From Lachnospiraceae bacterium (lineage in GTDB: Bacteria > Bacillota > Clostridia > Lachnospirales > Lachnospiraceae), in the NCBI GenBank assembly GCA_017436305.1, contig JAFSDJ010000013.1:1-64000 (forward strand): a stretch of DNA of 64,000 nucleotides, written 5' to 3'. This document shows positions 33,768-43,186 of the stretch, in pieces; within the stretch, counting starts at the first letter, position 1, and the number at the start of each line of letters is the position of its first letter. The position numbers and the translations under genes are program-made. Under the pieces are notes generated by a model that was not told the origin of the DNA, did no database searches, and was given only the letters and a program-made list of their open reading frames with translations.

Positions 33768-35231
33768 ATGGTTTGTTTAAAGGACTTATTAAAAAATCTT
33801 ACTTATCAGGTGATAAAGGGCAGCGAAGATACAATGGTTGCCAGTGTGGTAAATGATTCCAGAAAAGTAGAGAAGGACAGCTTGTTTTTCTGTATTTCAG
33901 GAGGAAATGCAGACGGACATAGTTTTGCTGAAGAAGTAGTAAATAAAGGCGCCTGCGTACTTGTGGTAGAAAAGGAAGTGGTTGTTTCTGAGGATGCAGA
34001 AGTTACCATTATTAAAGTGGAAAGTACCCGCTATGCCATGGCATTTATTTCAGCCGCATTTTATGGAAATCCGGCAGATAAATTAAAAGTTATTGGAATT
34101 ACCGGAACAAAAGGTAAGACTACTACAACCTATCTGGTTAAATCCATTTTAGAACATGCCGGTTTTAAAGTAGGTCTTATTGGAACCATAGAAGTGATTA
34201 TTGGAGATAAAGTAATTCCTGCCAACAATACAACACCGGAGTCACTGCTATTACAGCAGTATTTTAGGGAAATGGTAGATGCCGGCTGTGACACAGTAGT
34301 AATGGAAGTTTCCTCACAGGGTCTTATGCTTCACAGAACTCAGGGTTTTACATTTGAAATAGGTGTTTTCACTAATTTAGAGCCGGATCATATCGGACCA
34401 AATGAGCATAAAGATTTTGAGGATTATATGAACTGCAAAGGACTTTTATTTAAACAGTGTAAGGTGGGTATTGTAAATTGTGATGATGCCCACTGGCAAC
34501 AGGTTGCAGAGAATCATACTTGTGAACTGGAAACCTTTGGCTTTTCAGGGGAAGCCCATTTGCAGGCAAAGGATGTACAGTTAGTAACCGGAAAAGGATA
34601 TTTGGGTGTAGACTTTAAAACAGAGGGCACTACCAATATGGAGGTACTTCTCCATTCTCCGGGCAAATTCAGCGTTTACAATGCCTTAACTGCCATTGCA
34701 ATCTGTCGTCATTTTAAAGTGGCAAAGGATGACATAAAGAAAGCACTGGCACAGGCGAAAGTAAAAGGAAGAATCGAGATTATAAAGGTGTCCGATGATT
34801 TTACTTTAATGATTGATTATGCCCATAATGCCATGGCCCTTGAAAGTCTTCTGACTACCTTAAAGGAATACAATCCAAAGCGTTTAGTATGTCTGTTTGG
34901 ATGTGGTGGAAACCGTTCCAAACTAAGACGTTACGAAATGGGGGAAGTCAGCGGAAAGTTAGCTGATTTAACAGTGATTACCTCTGATAATCCAAGATTT
35001 GAAGAGCCTCAGGATATTATTGACGATATTAAAATTGGAATCGGTAAAACAGATGGAAAATATGTAGAAATCTGTGACAGAAAAGAAGCCATTGCCTACG
35101 TAATTAAAAATGGACAGCCGGGAGACGTAATTGTGCTTGCGGGAAAAGGCCATGAGGATTATCAGGAAATAAAAGGAAAGAAATATTCCATGGACGAAAG
35201 AGTGATTATAGATGAAATCGTAAATGGATAA
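33768..35231 (+). CDS. murE: UDP-MurNAc-L-Ala-D-Glu:meso-diaminopimelate ligase MurE
   Basis: A 487-residue Mur ligase that adds the third stem-peptide residue to the peptidoglycan precursor, using ATP. The nucleotide loop GITGTKGKTTTTYLV is near residue 110; NNTTPESLLLQQYF and VMEVSSQGL follow. TSDNPRFEEP carries DNPR near 407-410, the motif of meso-DAP-adding enzymes, predicting a DAP-type wall. In Bacillus murE sits in the dcw cluster; here it is 15 kb upstream of it, with its own promoter. Confidence 0.96.
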   Translation: MVCLKDLLKNLTYQVIKGSEDTMVASVVNDSRKVEKDSLFFCISGGNADGHSFAEEVVNKGACVLVVEKEVVVSEDAEVTIIKVESTRYAMAFISAAFYGNPADKLKVIGITGTKGKTTTTYLVKSILEHAGFKVGLIGTIEVIIGDKVIPANNTTPESLLLQQYFREMVDAGCDTVVMEVSSQGLMLHRTQGFTFEIGVFTNLEPDHIGPNEHKDFEDYMNCKGLLFKQCKVGIVNCDDAHWQQVAENHTCELETFGFSGEAHLQAKDVQLVTGKGYLGVDFKTEGTTNMEVLLHSPGKFSVYNALTAIAICRHFKVAKDDIKKALAQAKVKGRIEIIKVSDDFTLMIDYAHNAMALESLLTTLKEYNPKRLVCLFGCGGNRSKLRRYEMGEVSGKLADLTVITSDNPRFEEPQDIIDDIKIGIGKTDGKYVEICDRKEAIAYVIKNGQPGDVIVLAGKGHEDYQEIKGKKYSMDERVIIDEIVNG

Positions 35232-35328
35232 TTAGATTTGTTATATGATTGAGAAAACAGAGAACGGATAGTGAGTTGTAAATCATATATAAAAACAAAT
35301 ATAAACAAACAGATAAGGAGCCGGTAAC

Positions 35329-37593
35329 TTGGAAGGAAACTATGCAAATATAATAGTGGATATTTCTCATGAAAAAGTAGATAGAGCCTTTCAGTATAAG
35401 GTGCCGGCTTCTTTAAAGGGAATTATTGAAGAGGGAATGAAGGTACAGATTCCCTTTGGACGTTCTAATAAAATCATAGATGGATATGTAATGGAACTGA
35501 CGGATAAAACAGAATATCCGATAGATAAATTAAAAGAAATACTGGATGTTTCAAAAGAAAGCATTTCCGTCCAGTCTGAGCAGGTCCGGTTAGCAGTCTG
35601 GTTAAAACGCAATTACGGCTCTACCATGATTGCAGCACTGAAAACCGTATTACCTGTAAAAGAAAAGGTAAGGGCAGTAGAAAAGAAGTCCCTGTCTTTA
35701 AATATAGAAAAGGAACAGGCAAAGGAGCTTCTTTTGGAATTTGAAAAGAAGCATCAGGTAGCAAAAGTACGGCTATTAAATGAGTTGTTAGAAAACGATA
35801 AGATTCCGTACAATTTGGTAACAGGTAAGCTTGGGGTAACAGGAAAAACCATTTCCGGCCTTGTGGAAAAACAGATTGTAAATATACAGGTGGAAAACGT
35901 ATATCGCAATCCGGTAAAGTTAGCAGAGGCTAACTTCCGAAATGAAAAAAAGATTCTTACCAAAGAACAACAGGCGGTTACAGATGCTTTTAAAAAAGAT
36001 TATGAAGCAGGGGAAGAAATCAGATATCTGATTCATGGGATTACCGGAAGCGGTAAAACAGAGGTCTATATGGAAATGATAGATCAGGTAATAGCAGAAG
36101 GGAAAGAAGCTATTGTGCTGATTCCTGAAATTGCCTTAACATATCAGACGGTTGTAAGATTTTACAGACGGTTTGGTAATTTGGTTTCCGTAGTAAATTC
36201 CAAGCTTTCAAAAGGAGAAAAATACGACCAGTTTAAAAGAGCAGAAAATGGGGAAGTGAAAATTATGATTGGGCCAAGAACCGCCTTGTTTACCCCTTTT
36301 AGAAAACTGGGACTAATTATCATAGATGAAGAACATGAAGGCAGTTACAAAAGTGATACTATGCCAAGATTTCATGCAAGAGAAACCGCAGAGCAGATTG
36401 CCGGAATGAAACACGCAGCACTTGTGTTAGGCTCAGCTACTCCGTCTTTAGAAGCTTATTATAGAGCAAAAGTTGGCAGATATCAGCTGTTTACTTTAAA
36501 AAACAGAGCTGCCTCATCTTATCTTCCCACCGTTTATACAGTGGATTTAAGGGAAGAATTAAAACAGGGAAACAGGTCTGTTTTTAGTGACCGGTTAAGG
36601 GAAGCCATTGCAGACCGCCTTGGTAAAAAACAGCAGGTCATGCTTTTTTTAAACCGAAGAGGCTATGCCGGATTTATTTCATGCAGAGCATGTGGATATG
36701 TGGTAAAATGTCCCCATTGCGATGTTTCATTGACACATCATTTTGGAAATAAAATGGGAAAAGCCGGCAGACTTGTATGTCACTATTGCGGCTATGAAAC
36801 TGCAGAAGTTATCCGTTGTCCTAAATGCAGTTCAAAATATATTTCCGGATTTAAGGCAGGTACAGAACAGATTGAACAAAAGCTAAAGGAAGAATTTCCT
36901 ATGGCAAAAGTGCTTCGTATGGACGGAGATACTACAAAAAGAAAAGATGACTATGAGAAAATCCTGTCCGCTTTTTCCAATGAAGAAGCAGATATTTTAG
37001 TAGGGACCCAGATGATTGTAAAGGGACATGATTTTAAGAAGGTAACATTAGTAGGAATTCTGGCAGCGGATTTATCTTTAGGTGCCAATGATTACAGAGC
37101 TGCAGAGCGAACTTTCCAGCTACTGACTCAGGCAGCAGGGAGAGCTGGAAGAGATAAACTGCCGGGAGAGGTTGTAATCCAGACTTACCAGCCGGAACAT
37201 TACAGTATTGTTCATGCTGCTAATCAGGATTATGAGTCCTTTTATGAAGAGGAAATAGCCTTTAGAGAGTTAGCTGGCTATCCCCCAACAGCCCATATGC
37301 TTGGAATTTTTATACAGAGCAGGCAGGAGGCAGCAGCAGAGGAAATTAGTAAGCTTTTAGCCGGGCAGTGTAAAGCCATATTCCGGGAAAAGAGGGTGCT
37401 GATTATCGGGCCGGCAAAGGCATCTATTGAAAAGATAAATGATGTTTACCGCTATGTAATTTATGTAAAACATAAGGAATATAACAGACTTGTAGAGGTA
37501 AAAGATTTTATTGAGTCTGTTTTAGAAGAAAAGAAGGATGCAGTAAAACAAATCAGCGTTACTTTCGACTTTGATCCTATGAATGGATTTTAG
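35329..37593 (+). CDS. priA: primosomal protein N' (PriA helicase)
   Basis: A 754-residue PriA, which reloads the replisome at stalled forks. The start is TTG with AAGGAG upstream. An N-terminal 3'-DNA-binding domain (DRAFQYKVP) and winged helix lead to the helicase core with GITGSGKTEVYM near residue 240 and IDEEHEGSYKS near 335. Eight cysteines between residues about 447 and 505 (CRACGYVVKCPHC and CHYCGYETAEVIRCPKC) bind two zincs. It opens a run of genes that in Firmicutes commonly continues with def and fmt. Confidence 0.95.
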   Translation: MEGNYANIIVDISHEKVDRAFQYKVPASLKGIIEEGMKVQIPFGRSNKIIDGYVMELTDKTEYPIDKLKEILDVSKESISVQSEQVRLAVWLKRNYGSTMIAALKTVLPVKEKVRAVEKKSLSLNIEKEQAKELLLEFEKKHQVAKVRLLNELLENDKIPYNLVTGKLGVTGKTISGLVEKQIVNIQVENVYRNPVKLAEANFRNEKKILTKEQQAVTDAFKKDYEAGEEIRYLIHGITGSGKTEVYMEMIDQVIAEGKEAIVLIPEIALTYQTVVRFYRRFGNLVSVVNSKLSKGEKYDQFKRAENGEVKIMIGPRTALFTPFRKLGLIIIDEEHEGSYKSDTMPRFHARETAEQIAGMKHAALVLGSATPSLEAYYRAKVGRYQLFTLKNRAASSYLPTVYTVDLREELKQGNRSVFSDRLREAIADRLGKKQQVMLFLNRRGYAGFISCRACGYVVKCPHCDVSLTHHFGNKMGKAGRLVCHYCGYETAEVIRCPKCSSKYISGFKAGTEQIEQKLKEEFPMAKVLRMDGDTTKRKDDYEKILSAFSNEEADILVGTQMIVKGHDFKKVTLVGILAADLSLGANDYRAAERTFQLLTQAAGRAGRDKLPGEVVIQTYQPEHYSIVHAANQDYESFYEEEIAFRELAGYPPTAHMLGIFIQSRQEAAAEEISKLLAGQCKAIFREKRVLIIGPAKASIEKINDVYRYVIYVKHKEYNRLVEVKDFIESVLEEKKDAVKQISVTFDFDPMNGF

Positions 37594-37653
37594 TTGGAAC
37601 ATATGCAAACGGTGTTTTAGCAAATTAAAAAGCATACAAAAGGAGTAAAGAAA

Positions 37654-38142
37654 ATGGCAATTCGTAACATCAGAGAAATAGGAGATGCAGTATTAACAAA
37701 AAAATGCAAGGAAGTAAAGGAAGTATCAGAAAGAACATTAGAATTAATTGACGATATGTTTGAAACTATGTATGAAGCCAATGGCGTAGGTCTTGCAGCA
37801 CCACAGGTTGGTATATTAAAAAGAATTGTAGTAATTGATACTACCGGAGAAGACCCCATTGTATTAATTAATCCTGTTATTTTAGAAACAAGCGGAGAGC
37901 AGACAGGGCAGGAAGGATGCCTTTCAGTGCCTGGTAAATACGGCATTGTAACAAGACCAAATTATGTAAAGGTTGCTGCTTACAACGAAGAAATGGAACC
38001 TATTGAAGTGGAAGGCACAGAGCTTTTAGCAAGAGCTTTATGTCATGAAATTGCTCACCTGGAAGGTCAGTTATATGTAGAGTTAGTAGAAGGCGGATTA
38101 AAAGATGTAGAGCCATATGAAGACGAAGAATATGAGGATTAA
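37654..38142 (+). CDS. def: peptide deformylase
   Basis: A 162-residue metal-dependent deformylase that removes the formyl group from new N-termini. All three motifs are present: GVGLAAPQVG near residue 46, EGCLSVPG with metal ligand Cys89, and HEIAHLEG with His131, Glu132 and His135. The tail is acidic. AAAGGAG precedes the ATG. fmt, which makes the formyl-Met-tRNA, follows 77 nt later. Confidence 0.96.
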   Translation: MAIRNIREIGDAVLTKKCKEVKEVSERTLELIDDMFETMYEANGVGLAAPQVGILKRIVVIDTTGEDPIVLINPVILETSGEQTGQEGCLSVPGKYGIVTRPNYVKVAAYNEEMEPIEVEGTELLARALCHEIAHLEGQLYVELVEGGLKDVEPYEDEEYED

Positions 38143-38219
38143 TGCAACAAAAATCAGACAAAACAAGATGTCAATGACTTATTGTCTGGTATAACAGACC
38201 AGAAAGGCGGTTTAAAAAT

Positions 38220-39197
38220 ATGAAAGTAATTTACATGGGTACTCCGGACTTTGCTGTTGGTCCCCTAGAAGCCATTATTGCAGCCGGACATCAGGTAACA
38301 TTAGTTGTAACCCAGCCGGATAAGCAAAAGGGCAGGGGAAAGGAAATGCAGTTTACTCCTGTAAAGGAATGTGCAATCAAACACAACATTCCTGTATTTC
38401 AGCCGGTAAAAATCAAAGAGCCGGAGGCTGTTAAAACATTAGAAGAATATGAAGCAGATATTTTTGTGGTAGCTGCTTTTGGACAGCTTTTATCAGAAGA
38501 AATTTTATACATGCCAAAGTATGGCAGTGTAAATATTCATGCTTCTCTACTTCCAAAGTACAGAGGAGCAGCCCCTATTCAATGGGTAATTATAGATGGA
38601 GAAACTAAGACAGGTGTTACTATTATGCAAATGGATAAAGGACTTGACACCGGTGATATGCTCATGAAGGAAGAGGTTTTTATCGATAAAGAAGAAACCG
38701 GCGAAACACTTCATGACAAGCTGGCAGAAACAGGTGCAGGTCTGATTGTGAAAGCTCTCGAAAAAATAGAAGCAGGCACTATCGAAAGAACGCCACAAAA
38801 TAATGAAGAAACCTGTTATGCTAAAATGCTTTCAAAGTCCTTAGGTCAGATTAACTGGCAGGAGGATGCCATAAAAATTGAACGATTAATTCGTGGATTA
38901 AATTCATGGCCTAGTGCTTATACTAAGTATGGAAACAAAACTTTAAAAATATGGAAAGCACAGGTATTATCGGACCAGTCACAGGATGTGATTAGAAAAA
39001 TAAAAGATAGTGGAATGGATTTTGAAACGATAAAACCCGGAACAGTCTGTTATGTATCAAAAGAAGAAATTTACGTTAAGACTGGAAAGAATCTTTTAAA
39101 TATAGTAGAATTACAACTTGAGGGAAAAAAGAGAATGACCGTAAAAGAATTTCTCTTAGGTAGGCAGATAGAAGCAGGTACTGTGTTTTCAGCATAA
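38220..39197 (+). CDS. fmt: methionyl-tRNA formyltransferase
   Basis: A 325-residue Fmt that formylates initiator Met-tRNA with 10-formyl-tetrahydrofolate. The opening VIYMGTPDFAVGPLEAI, the catalytic segment NIHASLLPKYRGAAPIQW near residue 110 and MDKGLDTGDML are diagnostic. A C-terminal OB-like domain follows. Functionally paired with def just upstream. Confidence 0.96.
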   Translation: MKVIYMGTPDFAVGPLEAIIAAGHQVTLVVTQPDKQKGRGKEMQFTPVKECAIKHNIPVFQPVKIKEPEAVKTLEEYEADIFVVAAFGQLLSEEILYMPKYGSVNIHASLLPKYRGAAPIQWVIIDGETKTGVTIMQMDKGLDTGDMLMKEEVFIDKEETGETLHDKLAETGAGLIVKALEKIEAGTIERTPQNNEETCYAKMLSKSLGQINWQEDAIKIERLIRGLNSWPSAYTKYGNKTLKIWKAQVLSDQSQDVIRKIKDSGMDFETIKPGTVCYVSKEEIYVKTGKNLLNIVELQLEGKKRMTVKEFLLGRQIEAGTVFSA

Positions 39198-39310
39198 AAT
39201 CTTATTTTTATAAATTATTATTCAGAACTTTGCAAAGGGAGTTTTAGCAATGATTTCTGAATAGTTACGTTAAAAATCACAGATGTATGTTTGAAAAGGA
39301 GAGATGTTTT

Positions 39311-40048
39311 ATGATGGCATTATATGGATTTTTTGGGTACGGATATGGATTTGGTTATGGATACGATCCAATGTTTATCTGGGTATTTATCATCGCAATT
39401 ATTTCCATGGTTGCTTCTGCAAAGGTAAACTCCACTTATAGTAAGTATAACAAAGTAAGAAGTACTTCAGGACTTACGGGAGCCCAGGCGGCGGAACGTA
39501 TTCTTCACAGCGCAGGTATTTATGATGTGTCCATCCAGCGTGTGGGAGGACAGCTTACTGACCATTACGACCCAAGAAATAAAGTACTTCGTTTATCAGA
39601 TGCCACCTATGGTTCGGCTTCTGTTGCAGCAGTAGGTGTAGCCGCCCATGAATGTGGTCATGCATTGCAGCATCATGAGGAATATGTCCCATTAAAATTT
39701 CGTTCAGCTTTGGTGCCGGTAGCAAACATTGGCTCAAGATGGGGACTTCCTATTATTTTATTGGGATTTTTCTTTAGTGCATTTTCCTTTTTAGTGCCGG
39801 TAGGAATATTTGTATTTTCCTTTTCCGTATTATTTCAGCTTGTAACCCTTCCGGTAGAGTTCAATGCTTCAAGGAGAGCATTGGTGCTTTTAAAGGAACA
39901 GGGGATTTTAGAAGAAAGAGAAGTTGGTCAGTCAAGAAAAGTGTTATCAGCTGCAGCACTGACCTATGTGGCAGCAGCCGCAGCTTCTATTGTACAGCTT
40001 CTTCGTCTTATTTTAATCTTTGGTGGAGGCAGAAGACGTGACGACTAA
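39311..40048 (+). CDS. membrane zinc metallopeptidase (Zn_peptidase_2, YugP-like)
   Basis: A 245-residue membrane protein. A Gly/Tyr/Phe-rich N-terminus (YGFFGYGYGFGYGYDP) is followed by a helix. A soluble part carries HECGHALQHHEEY near residues 113-125, where HExxH binds zinc, and three more helices follow. This is the YugP/DUF-type neutral zinc peptidase family; the substrate is unknown. An ATG at 39287 lacks a good SD, whereas AAGGAG lies 9 nt before 39311, so that start is used. The end overlaps rsmB, and the family is usually found in this def-fmt-rsmB neighbourhood. Confidence 0.88.
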   Translation: MMALYGFFGYGYGFGYGYDPMFIWVFIIAIISMVASAKVNSTYSKYNKVRSTSGLTGAQAAERILHSAGIYDVSIQRVGGQLTDHYDPRNKVLRLSDATYGSASVAAVGVAAHECGHALQHHEEYVPLKFRSALVPVANIGSRWGLPIILLGFFFSAFSFLVPVGIFVFSFSVLFQLVTLPVEFNASRRALVLLKEQGILEEREVGQSRKVLSAAALTYVAAAAASIVQLLRLILIFGGGRRRDD

Positions 40049-41339
40049 TACAAGAGAAATTATTTTAGAATTACTTCTTGAAATATTAGAACAAAAAAAG
40101 TATAGTCATCTTGTTATGAAACAGGTTTTGGATAAATATGCCTATTTAGATAAAAAGGACAGGGCTTTTATTAAACGTATTGGAGAGGGCACCATTGAAA
40201 ACCTGATTCAGATAGATTATGTAATCAATTTATTTTCTAAAACAAAAGTAGAAAAAATGAAGCCTGTTATACGCACCATACTTCGTATGAGCGTGTATCA
40301 GCTTCTATTTATGGAATCTGTGCCGGACTCGGCAGCCTGTAATGAAGGTGTAAAGTTAGCTGTTAGAAAAGGTTTTCACACGTTAAAAGGCTTTGTAAAT
40401 GGCGTTCTTAGAAATATTTCCAGAAATAAGGAAACCATTGCTTATCCGGATAAAAACAAGTCTCTTTCTGACTATTTATCCGTTACATATTCCATGCCTG
40501 TTTGGATTGTAAAAATGTGGATTTCTCTTTATGGAGAAGAAGTTACAGAGAATATGCTAAAGGGCTTATTAGAGGAAAGGCCTGTTACCGTAAGAGTTTT
40601 AGAGGAACGATCCGGGGATGAAAAGCAAGCTTGGATAGAACAGGTGAAAGAAGCCGGTATTCAAATAAATCCATGTAATAAGTTAGCATATGCTTACCAT
40701 TTATCTAATATAAATTCAGTAAGAGAAGTGCCGGGATTTTTAGAAGGTAAATTTATGGTACAGGATATTGGTTCCATGTTCGTGGTGGAAATGGCACACA
40801 TAAAAGAAGGCGATACCATTTTAGATGTGTGCGCTGCACCGGGAGGAAAATCCCTTCATGCAGCCTCCAAGCTAAAGGGGAACGGAATAGTGGAAGCAAG
40901 AGACGTTTCTGAATATAAAACCGGTTTGATATTAGAAAATGTAAAAAGACTTGGTTATGAAAATGTTTCGGTAAAAGTATGGGATGCCACTAAGACAGAT
41001 GAAACATGGATAGAGAAAGCAGACGTAGTCATTGCGGATTTACCCTGTTCCGGATTAGGGGTAATTGGCAGAAAGGCTGATATTAAATATCGGGTAAAAC
41101 CGGAAGATATTTTTGATATTGCCATACTTCAAAAGAAAATATTAAAAACAATCGCTGCTTATGTGAAAAAGGGTGGTACTCTTGTTTATAGTACCTGTAC
41201 TATTAGTAAAGAAGAAAATGAAGAAAACAGAGATTATATTATAAAAGAGCTTTCTTTTACATTAGAAGAAGAAAAGCAGTTGTTGCCGGGAATAGAGCCT
41301 TCAGATGGGTTTTATATGGCACGTTTTAAAAAGAAATAA
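40038..41339 (+). CDS. rsmB: 16S rRNA (cytosine(967)-C(5))-methyltransferase RsmB
   Basis: About 433 residues. An N-terminal NusB-like RNA-binding domain (about 1-145) precedes a Rossmann methyltransferase with DVCAAPGGKS near residue 270. The two catalytic cysteines are in DLPCSGLG and YSTCTIS. It makes m5C967 in 16S rRNA. The start is read as GTG 40038, which has GGAGG 8 nt upstream inside the previous gene; a TTG at 40020 has no SD. The 11-nt overlap implies translational coupling. Confidence 0.94.
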   Translation: MTTNTREIILELLLEILEQKKYSHLVMKQVLDKYAYLDKKDRAFIKRIGEGTIENLIQIDYVINLFSKTKVEKMKPVIRTILRMSVYQLLFMESVPDSAACNEGVKLAVRKGFHTLKGFVNGVLRNISRNKETIAYPDKNKSLSDYLSVTYSMPVWIVKMWISLYGEEVTENMLKGLLEERPVTVRVLEERSGDEKQAWIEQVKEAGIQINPCNKLAYAYHLSNINSVREVPGFLEGKFMVQDIGSMFVVEMAHIKEGDTILDVCAAPGGKSLHAASKLKGNGIVEARDVSEYKTGLILENVKRLGYENVSVKVWDATKTDETWIEKADVVIADLPCSGLGVIGRKADIKYRVKPEDIFDIAILQKKILKTIAAYVKKGGTLVYSTCTISKEENEENRDYIIKELSFTLEEEKQLLPGIEPSDGFYMARFKKK

Positions 41340-41390
41340 CGTTAATTATGAATGTACTGAATAATTACGAAATAAAATGGAATTTAAAAT

Positions 41391-42446
41391 ATGTTAGAGC
41401 AAATAGACATTAAGTCACTTACAAAAGAACAATTAAAAAAAGAAATAACAGACATGGGAGAAAAGGCTTTCAGGGCAAATCAAATCTATGACTGGATTCA
41501 TAAAAGCTTCGTTTCCTCTTTCGATGAGATGACTAATATTAAGAAAGAATTCAGGGAAAAATGTAAGGAAAGATTTTTTCTTACGAATTTAGAACCTATT
41601 CAAGTGCAGACATCGAAACTAGACGGTACGAAAAAGTTTTTATTTCAGTTAGCAGACGGTAACCTGGTTGAAAGTGTGTGGATGAAATATAAGCATGGAA
41701 ACAGCGTTTGTATTTCTTCTCAGGTAGGTTGCCGGATGGGGTGTAAATTTTGTGCCTCTACGTTAGATGGATTAGAGAGAAATCTTAGCCCTTCTGAAAT
41801 GTTGGACCAGATTTATAAAATTACCTTATTAACAGGAGAACGGGTCTCTAATGTGGTAGTCATGGGAACCGGCGAGCCTATGGATAATTATGATAATCTG
41901 CTTACTTTTATCCGGATGCTTACGGATGAAAACGGACTTAATATCAGTCAGAGAAACGTAACCGTTTCTACTTGTGGAATTGTTCCTAAAATGAAGGAGT
42001 TAGCAGAAGAAAAACTTCAGATTACTCTGGCATTGTCTCTTCATGCTACAACAGACGAAAAAAGAAAGAAATTAATGCCTATTGCAAATCGCTATTCCAT
42101 AAAAGAGCTTATGGAAGCCTGTGAATATTATTTTTCCAAAACGGGAAGGCGTATTACTTTTGAATATAGTATGGTAGCAGGAATTAATGATACCAGTCAG
42201 GATGCCAGGGAGTTAATAGACCTGGCAAAACCTTTGGGCGCTCATATCAATCTTATTCCGGTAAACCCTATTTCAGAAAGGGATTTTAAGCAGCCGGACA
42301 TAAGTTTTGTGGAAGCTTTTAAAAATAAACTTGAAAAAAATCGAATAAATGTTACTATTAGAAGGGAAATGGGCAGAGATATAGATGGTGCCTGTGGACA
42401 ATTAAGAAGACGGCATAAAAAGGAAAAGGAGGGAACACAGTGCTAA
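41391..42446 (+). CDS. rlmN: dual-specificity rRNA/tRNA adenine-C2 methyltransferase RlmN
   Basis: A 351-residue radical SAM enzyme that methylates C2 of A2503 in 23S rRNA and A37 in some tRNAs. The cluster motif is Cys114-x3-Cys118-x2-Cys121 in GCRMGCKFCAST. GTGEPMDNYDN is the SAM-binding GEP motif, and the catalytic Cys near the C-terminus lies in DGACGQL. The stop overlaps the start of prpC. Confidence 0.95.
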   Translation: MLEQIDIKSLTKEQLKKEITDMGEKAFRANQIYDWIHKSFVSSFDEMTNIKKEFREKCKERFFLTNLEPIQVQTSKLDGTKKFLFQLADGNLVESVWMKYKHGNSVCISSQVGCRMGCKFCASTLDGLERNLSPSEMLDQIYKITLLTGERVSNVVVMGTGEPMDNYDNLLTFIRMLTDENGLNISQRNVTVSTCGIVPKMKELAEEKLQITLALSLHATTDEKRKKLMPIANRYSIKELMEACEYYFSKTGRRITFEYSMVAGINDTSQDARELIDLAKPLGAHINLIPVNPISERDFKQPDISFVEAFKNKLEKNRINVTIRREMGRDIDGACGQLRRRHKKEKEGTQC

Positions 42447-43186
42447 AAACAGTAGCCATGACGGATATTGGCCGTAAAAGAAAACTGAATCAGGATTACG
42501 TGTTTGCTTCCGGAAAACCCCAGGGAAATATGCCTAATCTTTTTATTGTGGCAGATGGTATGGGAGGACATAATGCGGGAGATTTTGCTTCTAAGTACAC
42601 TGTAGAAACAATTGTGTCAGAAATAAGAAACTCCTTTGAAAAAAATCCAACTATCATTATAAAAAAAGCAATCAGCACTGCAAATAAAGGTGTTAGAAGA
42701 GAAGCAAGCCTGGATCCGAATCTTTCCGGTATGGGAACCACTGTAGTAGTGGCAACTGTCATAGGAAGATACTTACAGGTAGCCAATGTTGGCGATTCCA
42801 GATTATATATAGTAAATAATGAGGAAATAAGGCAAATCACAAGAGATCATTCACTTGTAGAAGAAATGATACGGATAGGTGCAATAGACAGGGCCGATGC
42901 AAGACTTCACCCTGATAAGAACATAATTACAAGAGCAATCGGTGTCAGAGAAGAAGTAGAAGTTGACTTTTTTACAATAGAATTAAAGCCTTGCGACATG
43001 ATACTGATGTGTTCAGATGGGTTAAGCAATATGCTTGAGGACGAAGAAATAAAAAATATTGTAAACAGTAAACGGGGAATTAATGAAATAGCAGAAGAGT
43101 TAATCAGGCAGGCAAATAACCATGGTGGAAAAGATAACATTGCCGTAGTTTTAGTAAAACCTTTTGCAGATGAGGTGATGAGATGA
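42440..43186 (+). CDS. prpC: PP2C-type serine/threonine phosphatase (Stp1/PrpC)
   Basis: A 248-residue PP2C phosphatase. Metal-binding motifs are NQDYVF near residue 18, IVADGMGGHNAGD near 37, GDSRLYIV near 118, CSDGLSN near 192 and GGKDNIAVV near 233. It removes phosphate from targets of the kinase encoded next and thus opposes it. It starts at GTG inside the end of rlmN (7-nt overlap, SD AGGAGG) and overlaps the kinase start by 4 nt. The pair is a standard Firmicute module. Confidence 0.95.
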   Translation: MLKTVAMTDIGRKRKLNQDYVFASGKPQGNMPNLFIVADGMGGHNAGDFASKYTVETIVSEIRNSFEKNPTIIIKKAISTANKGVRREASLDPNLSGMGTTVVVATVIGRYLQVANVGDSRLYIVNNEEIRQITRDHSLVEEMIRIGAIDRADARLHPDKNIITRAIGVREEVEVDFFTIELKPCDMILMCSDGLSNMLEDEEIKNIVNSKRGINEIAEELIRQANNHGGKDNIAVVLVKPFADEVMR